Under the pieces are notes generated by a model. It saw only the letters and a program-made list of their open reading frames with translations, had not been told where the DNA came from and did not search any database. Shown here one piece after another: positions 1 through 4,937 of a stretch of DNA of 9,849 nucleotides. The first letter of the stretch is position 1; each line of letters begins with the position of its first letter. Position numbers and translations under genes: made by a program. Source of the DNA: Sva-25 sp039714995 (GTDB lineage: Bacteria > Pseudomonadota > Gammaproteobacteria > Chromatiales > Chromatiaceae); assembly GCA_039714995.1 (NCBI GenBank), contig JBDLII010000083.1, forward strand, positions 1-9,849, in the 5' to 3' direction.

Positions 1-11
1 ATTATACTCAA

Positions 12-31
12 AATCAGGTTTTCAATCAGGT
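12..31 (+). repeat. Short direct repeat upstream of the first gene
   Basis: The octamer AATCAGGT occurs at 12-19 and again at 24-31, one helical-turn-like step (12 bases) apart; the complementary word CCTGAT is at 55-60. The spacing would suit a regulator bound on one face of the DNA, but words this short can arise by chance. No convincing -35/-10 pair is visible in bases 1-78, although TAAAAT at 33-38 could be a -10. Confidence 0.25.
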
Positions 32-78
32 GTAAAATACTGTGGGAAATTATTCCTGATCTGCTGGAGTTATGCGAA

Positions 79-747
79 ATGGATCGAAAAATCGGATTTG
101 GACTGCTGTTGATCACCCTGGTGGTGCTTGCCGTCGCCATTTTGTCGCCCGGCGGGCGTACAGTCGATCCGGAGCCGAAACTGCCATGGCTGATTGAGAC
201 GGATGGATCCGGCGGCAGCCGCGTCTTTGGCCTGGTGCTGGGGCAGAGTACGCTTGACGATGCACGGGAGCTGTTCCAGGAGCAGGGCAAGATGAACCTG
301 TTTTTGTCGCCGCAGGGTGAGTATGCTGTCGAGGCCTATTTTCAACGGCTCTTTCTGAGTGGCCTGCGCGCCGACCTGGTGCTGGCGCTGGATGTGGAAC
401 AGCCGCAGGCGGAGGAGATCTTCGAGCGGGGTTTGCGGATCAGCAAACTCGGCAGCGGCACCAGAAAAGTCGAGATGACGGTCCCCGACCAGGAGTGGCT
501 TGCCACGCAGCCGATTGCCCTGATCACCTACCTCCCTGCAGCGGACCTCGAAGAGGAGATACTCAGGCAGCGCTTTGGCGAGCCGCGGCAGGTCCTGGGT
601 GAGAAGAACTCTGCAATCATGCATTGGCTCTATCCGGACAAGGGGCTGGATATTGCCGTCAATGCCGATGGCAAAGAGGTGTTCCAGTATGTCAGGCCAT
701 CGGCATTCGGGGCGATATTGCAGCCGCTGATCGATGATGCAGAGTGA
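79..747 (+). CDS. Conserved-looking membrane-anchored protein of unknown function (222 aa)
   Basis: I do not recognise this family. Residues 1-4 are MDRK, followed by one hydrophobic segment at about 5-24 with no lipobox cysteine, so it is probably a signal anchor that leaves about 195 residues in the periplasm. The soluble part has two glycine-bearing stretches, VFGLVLGQSTLDDA (about 49-62) and RFGEPRQV (about 165-172), then a C-terminal WLYPDKGLDIAVNADGKEV block. The 'GxxLGxSTxxDA' and 'RFGEP' spacing is loosely like small beta/alpha repeats such as those of BamE, but that is only a resemblance. The ATG at 79 is chosen because GGAG (66-69) precedes it by 9 bases. The gene reads towards the oxidase locus, but a 349-base gap with its own promoters separates them, so co-function is not implied. 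Confidence 0.85.
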   Translation: MDRKIGFGLLLITLVVLAVAILSPGGRTVDPEPKLPWLIETDGSGGSRVFGLVLGQSTLDDARELFQEQGKMNLFLSPQGEYAVEAYFQRLFLSGLRADLVLALDVEQPQAEEIFERGLRISKLGSGTRKVEMTVPDQEWLATQPIALITYLPAADLEEEILRQRFGEPRQVLGEKNSAIMHWLYPDKGLDIAVNADGKEVFQYVRPSAFGAILQPLIDDAE

Positions 748-845
748 TGTTTTCATCCCGCATATGCTGTTGCCGCCCACCTTTGCCGTTCATCATTCAG
801 GCAGTAAAAGACGCGGGTTAGCAAGAAAAAATGGCTTTCTCATAC

Positions 846-859
846 TTGACTTGAATCAA
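846..859 (+). promoter_or_regulatory. FNR/ANR/FixK-type binding site upstream of ccoN
   Basis: TTGACTTGAATCAA matches the FNR consensus TTGAT-N4-ATCAA at 9 of 10 defined bases. Proteins of the FNR family (FNR, ANR, FixK) are the established activators of cbb3 oxidase operons at low oxygen. The site is centred at 852.5, about 40 bases before a plausible start near 892-894, which is the usual class II activator position. A second perfect dyad, TGACTTGAATCAAGTCA (847-863, centred on 855), overlaps it out of register. Activation of ccoN from this site is inferred from position and family knowledge. Confidence 0.85.
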
Positions 860-879
860 GTCAGTGATGAAAAGTCGGA

Positions 880-885
880 TATAAA
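880..885 (+). promoter_or_regulatory. Probable -10 element of the FNR-dependent ccoN promoter
   Basis: TATAAA (880-885) starts 20 bases after the end of the FNR-type box and would place the transcript start near 892. No good -35 hexamer is present, as expected where the activator replaces it. TAAAAA at 882-887 is an alternative register that would give an exact -41.5 activator position. The resulting leader would be about 205 nt. Confidence 0.6.
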
Positions 886-988
886 AAAAATTGCACTATA
901 TATTAGAATTTTTCGGAATAGCCAATAAGTGCAATAACATCAGTATGTTGGCGTGATGACATAGAAAATCATTGATTTGTAAGTTTTT

Positions 989-1017
989 TTTGGATGCGCG
1001 GGACGCACGGGTATAAT
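989..1017 (+). promoter_or_regulatory. Possible second, sigma-70 promoter for ccoN
   Basis: A perfect -10 TATAAT sits at 1012-1017. The -35 is poor: TTTGGA (989-994, 17-base spacer) or TTGGAT (990-995, 16-base spacer), each matching TTGACA at 3 of 6 positions. If used, the start would fall near 1024 and the leader would be about 73 nt, removing most of the CCCTCCTG sequence that can pair with the ccoN ribosome-binding site. It may provide basal, FNR-independent expression. Confidence 0.45.
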
Positions 1018-1093
1018 CCCTCCTGCTGTCAACTCCATCATCTGGAGTGATGCAGTCTAGAATAAATTTTACTTCCATACCTTAACAGGAGGG
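1018..1093 (+). promoter_or_regulatory. ccoN leader with potential Shine-Dalgarno sequestration
   Basis: CCCTCCTG (1018-1025) is the exact reverse complement of CAGGAGGG (1086-1093), which contains the ccoN Shine-Dalgarno, so a long transcript could hide the ribosome-binding site in an 8-bp helix. Between the two arms lies a perfect small hairpin, ACTCCA (1032-1037) with TGGAGT (1043-1048), whose stem can extend with CTGC (1023-1026) and GCAG (1052-1055); that extension competes with the sequestering helix. The pairing is visible in the sequence; a regulatory effect is inference. Confidence 0.4.
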
Positions 1094-1096
1094 TCC

Positions 1097-2530
1097 ATGG
1101 ACGCTTCAGCTGAACAAAAGTACAATCTCAAAGTTGTGCGCTGGTTCACAGTCATGGCGGCGGTCTACCTACTGGTAGGCACTGTAGTAGGCACCTATAT
1201 TGCCTCTGAGCTGGCTTGGCCGTTTTTGAACTTTGACATCCCATATCTCACTTTTGGACGTTTGCGTCCGCTTCACACCAATGCCGTGATCTTCGCCTTT
1301 GGCGGATGTATCCTGATGGCGGCATCCTTCTACAGCATACAGCGCACCTGCGCTACCTCCCTGTGGAGCGACAAGCTGGCATGGTTCGTCTTCTGGGGCT
1401 GGAACCTGATCATCGTTGCAGCTGTTATCACGCTGCCGCTGGGCATCACCTCCGCCAAGGAGTATGCTGAGCTGGAGTGGCCCATCGACCTGGCGATTGC
1501 CGTCGTCTGGCTGGCCTACATGTTCAACTTCATCATGACCCTGGTGATTCGCAAGAGCTCGCACATCTATGTGTCGAACTGGTTTTTCCTCGGCATGATG
1601 GTGATGATCACCTATCTGCATGTCGTCAACTCCCTGGCGATTCCTGTCAGCCTGACGAAGTCCTATTCGCTCTTCTCGGGTGTGCAGGACGCCATGATCC
1701 AGTGGTGGTGGGGACATAACGCGGTAGGCTTCTACCTGACCGCCGGCTTCCTCGGCATCATGTACTATTTCGTGCCCAAGCAGGCGGGACGCCCGGTCTA
1801 CTCCTACCGTCTCTCTGTCATCCACTTCTGGGCGCTGATGTTCGGCTATGTCTGGCTGGGTGCGCACCACCTGCAATACACGGCGCTGCCTGACTGGACC
1901 GGCTCTTTGGGCGCTGCCGTCTCCATCGCGATGATCATCCCTTCATGGGGCGGCGCGGTCAACGGCATGATGACTTTGTCCGGTGCCTGGGACAAGCTGC
2001 GCACCGACTACGTGCTGCGCTTCCTGATTATGTCGCTTGCCTTCTACGCGATGTCGACCTTCGAAGGTCCGATCATGTCGATCAAGACCGTCAATGCGCT
2101 GTCGCACTATACTGACTGGACTGTCGGCCATGTACACTCGGGCGCTCTCGGCTGGGTTGCCATGGTAGGTATCGGCGCGCTCTATCACATGATGAAGCAC
2201 ACTTTCCACGTCGAGTTGTGGTCCACCAAGCTGATCAATGCGCACTTCTGGACCGCGACCATCGGCACCGTCATCTACATCGTTGCGATGTGGGTATCCG
2301 GCATCATGCAGGGCCTGATGTGGCGCGCCTATGATGAGTACGGCACCCTGGCCTACACCTTCGCCGAGTCCGTCGAAGCGATGCATCCCTACTACGCCAT
2401 GCGTGCAATCGGCGGCATGATCTTCGTCCTTGGCGCACTGCTGATGGTCTTCAATGTTCTGATGACCGTTGCTAAATCAGCTTCAGAAGGCAGCGTGCAG
2501 AAGGCGCGCACCGCAACTGTTACCGCTTGA
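1097..2530 (+). CDS. ccoN: cbb3-type cytochrome c oxidase catalytic subunit I (CcoN)
   Basis: This is the catalytic subunit of the C-family haem-copper oxidase. It reduces O2 to water at the haem b3-CuB centre in the inner membrane and pumps protons. At 477 aa it has the usual family length, with about 12 hydrophobic segments. The ligands are all present: H60 and H347 for haem b, H345 for haem b3, and H207, H257 and H258 for CuB. Y251 is the tyrosine that cross-links to the CuB histidine in this family, and E323 (TFEGP) is the conserved glutamate. These positions agree with what I recall of Pseudomonas stutzeri CcoN. The ATG follows AGGAGGG (1087-1093) by 3 bases, slightly tight. It is first in the ccoNOQP unit, behind the FNR-type box. 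No damage is seen. Confidence 0.99.
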   Translation: MDASAEQKYNLKVVRWFTVMAAVYLLVGTVVGTYIASELAWPFLNFDIPYLTFGRLRPLHTNAVIFAFGGCILMAASFYSIQRTCATSLWSDKLAWFVFWGWNLIIVAAVITLPLGITSAKEYAELEWPIDLAIAVVWLAYMFNFIMTLVIRKSSHIYVSNWFFLGMMVMITYLHVVNSLAIPVSLTKSYSLFSGVQDAMIQWWWGHNAVGFYLTAGFLGIMYYFVPKQAGRPVYSYRLSVIHFWALMFGYVWLGAHHLQYTALPDWTGSLGAAVSIAMIIPSWGGAVNGMMTLSGAWDKLRTDYVLRFLIMSLAFYAMSTFEGPIMSIKTVNALSHYTDWTVGHVHSGALGWVAMVGIGALYHMMKHTFHVELWSTKLINAHFWTATIGTVIYIVAMWVSGIMQGLMWRAYDEYGTLAYTFAESVEAMHPYYAMRAIGGMIFVLGALLMVFNVLMTVAKSASEGSVQKARTATVTA

Positions 2531-2544
2531 GTGAGGATCAGACA

Positions 2545-3255
2545 ATGACAAATAAAGTGAAACCTAAGACCTTTCAGGAGAGATTCGAGGTCAATGCATG
2601 GGCGCTCGTCATCGGTTTGGCGCTGGTTCTCTCGGTTGGCGGCATCGTTGAAATCGTGCCGCTGTTCCTGATGGACAGCACCATGGAGCACAACAAGTTC
2701 CCCGAGATCGCCTGGCAGCCGCAGGAGGGCCAGACCCTCAAAGATCACAAGCCGGGCGACGGCGTACGTCCTTACAAGGCGCTCGAGCTGGCCGGCCGTG
2801 ATATCTATCAGCGTGAAGGCTGCTATCTGTGCCACTCGCAGATGATCCGTCCTTTCCGTGACGAGAAGGAGCGTTATGGCCACTACTCGCTGGCTTCGGA
2901 GTCGATGTACGACCATCCGTTCCAGTGGGGATCGAAGCGCACCGGCCCGGACATGGCCCGTGTCGGAGGCAAGTACTCCGACAGCTGGCATCGCAAACAC
3001 TTGCGTGCGCCGCGTTCCGTGGTGCCGGAGTCTGTCATGCCCAACTACCCCTGGCTGGTGGAGACGCCGCTGGATACGGATATCGCTGCACGCATGAAAG
3101 TGATGCGCCTGATGGGCGTACCTTATAGCGATGCGGATATTGCCGAGGCTCCCAAGGAGTTGGAAGGCAAGAACGAAGAGGATGCCGTCGTCGCCTATCT
3201 TCAGGTACTGGGCACCATGGTCAAATTGGACGAGAACAAGGCTTACCGTGAGTAA
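2545..3255 (+). CDS. ccoO: cbb3 oxidase mono-haem cytochrome c subunit II (CcoO)
   Basis: CcoO passes electrons from CcoP to the haem b of CcoN. The 236-aa protein has an N-terminal membrane anchor at about 18-43 and a periplasmic cytochrome c domain. Its haem-binding motif is CYLCH (93-97), and M165 in ESVMPNYPW is the likely sixth haem ligand. The start is set at ATG 2545, behind GTGAGGA (2531-2537) at 7 bases, leaving 14 bases after the ccoN stop. A TTG at 2527 overlapping the ccoN stop is in frame but would put the ribosome-binding site inside the gene. The next gene, ccoQ, begins before this one ends. No anomalies are seen. Confidence 0.98.
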   Translation: MTNKVKPKTFQERFEVNAWALVIGLALVLSVGGIVEIVPLFLMDSTMEHNKFPEIAWQPQEGQTLKDHKPGDGVRPYKALELAGRDIYQREGCYLCHSQMIRPFRDEKERYGHYSLASESMYDHPFQWGSKRTGPDMARVGGKYSDSWHRKHLRAPRSVVPESVMPNYPWLVETPLDTDIAARMKVMRLMGVPYSDADIAEAPKELEGKNEEDAVVAYLQVLGTMVKLDENKAYRE

Positions 3256-3430
3256 GTTGAAAGAGTATTTCTATACCGATTGGGAGGCGATGACCGCGTC
3301 CGACTGGGTTGGTCTGGTCATTACCGTGGTCGTCTTCCTCCTGATGGTTGCTCTTTATGTCTATGTCCTGCGTCCAAAGAACCGGGAAAAAATGGAGTCA
3401 CAGCGCTTCATCCCGATGGACGATGATTGA
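3248..3430 (+). CDS. ccoQ: cbb3 oxidase small subunit (CcoQ)
   Basis: This is a 60-aa, single-helix membrane protein in the ccoQ position. CcoQ is dispensable for catalysis but stabilises the complex, notably the association of CcoP. The N-terminal stretch SKLKEYFYTDWEAMTASDW precedes a helix at about 21-41, then RPKNREKME and an acidic end, IPMDDD. The GTG at 3248 overlaps the last 8 bases of ccoO and has a weak AAGG at 3238-3241, suggesting translational coupling. ATG 3290 is an alternative (46 aa) with GGGAGG only 2 bases before it, which is too close. I prefer GTG because the EYFYTDW extension resembles other long-form CcoQ proteins I recall. Confidence 0.9.
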   Translation: MSKLKEYFYTDWEAMTASDWVGLVITVVVFLLMVALYVYVLRPKNREKMESQRFIPMDDD

Positions 3431-3450
3431 ATCAAATAGCGGAGAATAAC

Positions 3451-4293
3451 ATGGCGGATAACAATCCATTTCCGGGTGAAAACAATACCGGACACATCTG
3501 GGATGATAATTTACGCGAACTGGAAAACCCCCCACCAAATTGGTGGATGATCGGCTTCTGGGCATCGATTGCCTTTGTCGTAGGATACGGCATTCTTTAT
3601 CCGATGTGGCCGGTTGGCGAGGAGCCGACCCAGGGTGTCCTTGGCTGGTCCCAGATCGACGAGTACAGGCGAGGCGTGGACGAGGTCAATGCCGTGCGTG
3701 CGCCCTTTGAAGAGAAGCTCAAGGACCTGACAGCCAAGCAGATCCTTGAAAATGACGAACTCACCGACTATACCCAGCGCTCTGCGAAGGTGCTCTTCGG
3801 TGACTTCTGCGCTCCCTGCCATGGTGGCGGCGGCCAGGGCGGACCCGACTACCCGGTGCTGGTCGATGATGACTGGCTCTTCGGCGGAGCTGTGGAGACC
3901 ATCGAGCAGACCATCATCAACGGCCGCAAGGGCACGATGACGGCGCATGCCAATATCCTCAAACCCGAGGAGACGGAAGCCCTGGTGAAATCCATTATGG
4001 CCGGTAAGCCGACCGAGGAGCCGCTCTATGCTGCCAAGGGCTGTATCGCCTGCCACGGTCCCGACGGCAAGGGGCTTCAGGTACTCGGTGCGGCTGACCT
4101 GACGGACAAGATCTGGCGTTTCAAGGCGGCTGACCAGGAGCAGAGCGTCAGGGATACTATTATGCATGGCGTCAACTTTCCCGGTGACCCCAAGAGTCGC
4201 GAAGCGATCATGCCGAACTTTGGTGAACGCCTCTCGAAGGATGAGATCAAGAAGCTTGCTGTCTATGTCTACAAGCTTGGCGGTGGCCAGTAA
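3451..4293 (+). CDS. ccoP: cbb3 oxidase di-haem cytochrome c subunit III (CcoP)
   Basis: CcoP takes electrons from soluble or membrane cytochromes c and hands them to CcoO. The 280-aa protein has a cytoplasmic N-terminus with the family block GHIWDDNLRELENPPPNWW (14-32), a helix at about 31-50, and two periplasmic cytochrome c domains. Haem motifs are CAPCH (120-124) and CIACH (198-202). M163 (GTMTAH) and M254 (AIMPNFGERLS) are the likely distal ligands. The first haem motif runs into a glycine-rich loop, HGGGGQGG. ATG 3451 is chosen because GGAG (3441-3444) lies 6 bases upstream; an in-frame TTG at 3427 overlaps the ccoQ stop but is poorly placed. It starts 20 bases after ccoQ. Confidence 0.98.
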   Translation: MADNNPFPGENNTGHIWDDNLRELENPPPNWWMIGFWASIAFVVGYGILYPMWPVGEEPTQGVLGWSQIDEYRRGVDEVNAVRAPFEEKLKDLTAKQILENDELTDYTQRSAKVLFGDFCAPCHGGGGQGGPDYPVLVDDDWLFGGAVETIEQTIINGRKGTMTAHANILKPEETEALVKSIMAGKPTEEPLYAAKGCIACHGPDGKGLQVLGAADLTDKIWRFKAADQEQSVRDTIMHGVNFPGDPKSREAIMPNFGERLSKDEIKKLAVYVYKLGGGQ

Positions 4294-4320
4294 CTGAGCG
4301 TCATCATTGCGTGTAAAATG

Positions 4321-4345
4321 ACTCCCCGGTGTTTTTTCGGGGAGT
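4321..4345 (+). promoter_or_regulatory. Stem-loop between ccoP and the small ORF
   Basis: ACTCCCCG (4321-4328) and CGGGGAGT (4338-4345) form a perfect 8-bp, GC-rich stem around a 9-base loop that contains six Ts. There is no T-run after the stem, so it is a poor intrinsic terminator. It ends 7 bases before the Shine-Dalgarno-like GAGAGGAG of the following small ORF. It may protect the 3' end of the ccoNOQP message, cause partial termination, or mark a processing site that sets different levels for the small protein; these roles are inferred. Confidence 0.55.
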
Positions 4346-4367
4346 GGTTATCGAGAGGAGAATTAAC

Positions 4368-4505
4368 ATGAACACAGGTTTGAATGACCCGGTATTCTGG
4401 GGCTCCATGGGCGCTGTTGTTGTCTGTATCGTTATTTTTGTCTTCCTGGCCAGAAAGATTGTCCAGTTGATGAAAAGCGATGAAGAGGCACATAAAAAGC
4501 AATAA
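4368..4505 (+). CDS. Small single-helix membrane protein, candidate additional cbb3 subunit
   Basis: This is a 45-codon ORF directly after ccoP, on the same strand. ATG 4368 is preceded by GAGAGGAG (4353-4360) at 7 bases, among the best ribosome-binding sites in the window. The protein has a short polar N-terminus (MNTGLNDPVFWG), one hydrophobic helix at about 11-28 (GAVVVCIVIFVFLA), then a positive patch (ARK) and a charged tail ending EEAHKKQ, so the N-terminus should be periplasmic. I do not recognise it by name. Position, size and topology match small oxidase helices such as CcoM of Pseudomonas stutzeri (a known extra cbb3 subunit) or a second CcoQ-like protein, but homology is not shown. 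It is 74 bases after ccoP and about 285 bases before an intrinsic terminator, so it is probably on the structural transcript. Confidence 0.75.
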   Translation: MNTGLNDPVFWGSMGAVVVCIVIFVFLARKIVQLMKSDEEAHKKQ

Positions 4506-4547
4506 AATTCATCATAATCATAGAGCGTAAGTTCTCATAACATCGGC

Positions 4548-4616
4548 AGGATGTGATGAGTGAAACGCACCGCATCTGTCGCGCGATCGATGCGGTTCAC
4601 AAGTTCACCACATCCT
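4548..4616. repeat. Imperfect palindromic intergenic repeat (REP-like, family A)
   Basis: The left arm 4548-4575 begins AGGATGTGATGA and ends ACCGCAT; the right arm 4590-4616 begins ATGCGGT and ends CACCACATCCT. The arms pair well at both ends (AGGATGTG/CACATCCT and ACCGCATC/GATGCGGT) with mismatches in the middle. This is the style of 'GTAGGATG...CGCATC' repeats I recall from many gammaproteobacterial genomes. It is bounded by a second motif described at 4630-4652. Confidence 0.7.
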
Positions 4617-4629
4617 ACGGCTGTTGATC

Positions 4630-4652
4630 TGCACGGAGTTTTTGAGAAGTTA
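4630..4652 (+). repeat. Dispersed motif TGCACGGAGTT-TTGAGAAG, copy 1
   Basis: TGCACGGAGTTTTTGAGAAG recurs at 9822-9841 with one difference in 20 bases, and in inverted form at 9706-9725 with small changes. Here it lies just right of the family A palindrome. A degenerate inverted counterpart (TAAGTTCTCATAAC at 4528-4541) lies just left of it. It therefore appears to be a border sequence of a composite intergenic element. Confidence 0.7.
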
Positions 4653-4738
4653 GCATAGATCATGTCATCTCTCTTTGGAGGAGACGCGAGCAGATTTGAT
4701 AGATGTTGACTGAGGAGAGATCATCAAAGGTTGTTTGG

Positions 4739-4752
4739 TTGATATATATTAA
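4739..4752 (+). promoter_or_regulatory. FNR-like box before the assembly genes (tentative)
   Basis: TTGATATATATTAA matches TTGAT-N4-ATCAA at 9 of 10 defined bases. TATATA (4775-4780) begins 22 bases after it, exactly the class II spacing, predicting a start near 4787. However, the start would lie only about 3 bases before the terminator hairpin, and the surroundings are AT-rich, so chance is a real possibility. If functional, it could drive ccoGHIS through a start-proximal hairpin. Confidence 0.35.
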
Positions 4753-4789
4753 TCGAAAGAGCAACTGATTGATCTATATAACAATTAAT

Positions 4790-4820
4790 AAGGGAGGGAT
4801 GTATATCTCTCCCTTTTTTT
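4790..4820 (+). terminator. Intrinsic terminator of the ccoNOQP-small ORF transcript
   Basis: AAGGGAGGGAT (4790-4800) pairs with ATCTCTCCCTT (4805-4815) across a 4-base loop. The 11-bp stem contains one G-U pair and is followed by a run of seven Ts (4814-4820). This is a textbook Rho-independent terminator for + strand transcription. It divides the structural genes from ccoG and implies that the assembly genes need their own promoter or readthrough. Confidence 0.85.
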
Positions 4821-4937
4821 GTGGTTGCGTTATACCTTGGAAGAGTAAAATGTTTCAGTTGACTTGTGCTATGTCCCTGCTGGAAGTGGCCTCTCCAGGG
4901 GCATGCATGGTCGCACCCTCCATTTTCCGAGTACGAG

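Larger units (their letters stand above)
748..1096 (+). other. Intergenic regulatory region upstream of ccoN
   Basis: This 349-base gap has no credible gene. It is AT-rich from about 840 to 990, unlike the coding DNA around it. It contains an FNR-type box, two possible promoters and a ccoN leader with potential secondary structure, each listed separately. It also holds a perfect odd-centred palindrome, AAATCATTGATTT (966-978), of unknown role between the two promoters. I see no intrinsic terminator for the upstream gene. Confidence 0.8.
4506..4937 (+). other. Intergenic region between the structural and assembly genes
   Basis: This 432-base gap has no credible gene. In order it holds a palindromic repeat with flanking motifs (about 4528-4652), an AT-rich stretch with an FNR-like box (4739-4752), an intrinsic terminator (4790-4820), and a leader to ccoG of about 115 bases. 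The leader has a possible weak -10 TAAAAT (4846-4851) with a poor -35 (TTGCGT at 4825-4830), and a small hairpin from CTGGA (4880-4884) with TCCAG (4894-4898). No strong promoter for ccoG is obvious after the terminator. A copy of TTGACT (4859-4864) has no matching -10. Confidence 0.75.

Noticed and set aside
70..780. Minus strand ORF of 236 codons opposite the first gene
   Set aside because: The + strand frame has a ribosome-binding site, a clean membrane segment and better composition; the antisense translation has no recognisable features.
734..928. Small + strand ORF of 64 codons running over the FNR box
   Set aside because: It overlaps the upstream gene end, contains promoter elements and has no convincing start site or recognisable features.
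2527..2544. TTG start giving CcoO six extra residues
   Set aside because: It overlaps the ccoN stop and places the good GTGAGGA ribosome-binding site inside the gene; ATG 2545 is ideally spaced.
4548..4616. CRISPR-like repeat
   Set aside because: It is a single palindrome with no regularly spaced repeat-spacer units and no cas genes nearby.
4859..4887. TTGACT as a -35 for ccoG
   Set aside because: No acceptable -10 lies 15-19 bases downstream.
4866..4937. GTG start extending CcoG by 24 residues
   Set aside because: The extension (MLCPCWKWP...) does not look like CcoG N-termini and has no ribosome-binding site; ATG 4938 begins the acidic family-like N-terminus.
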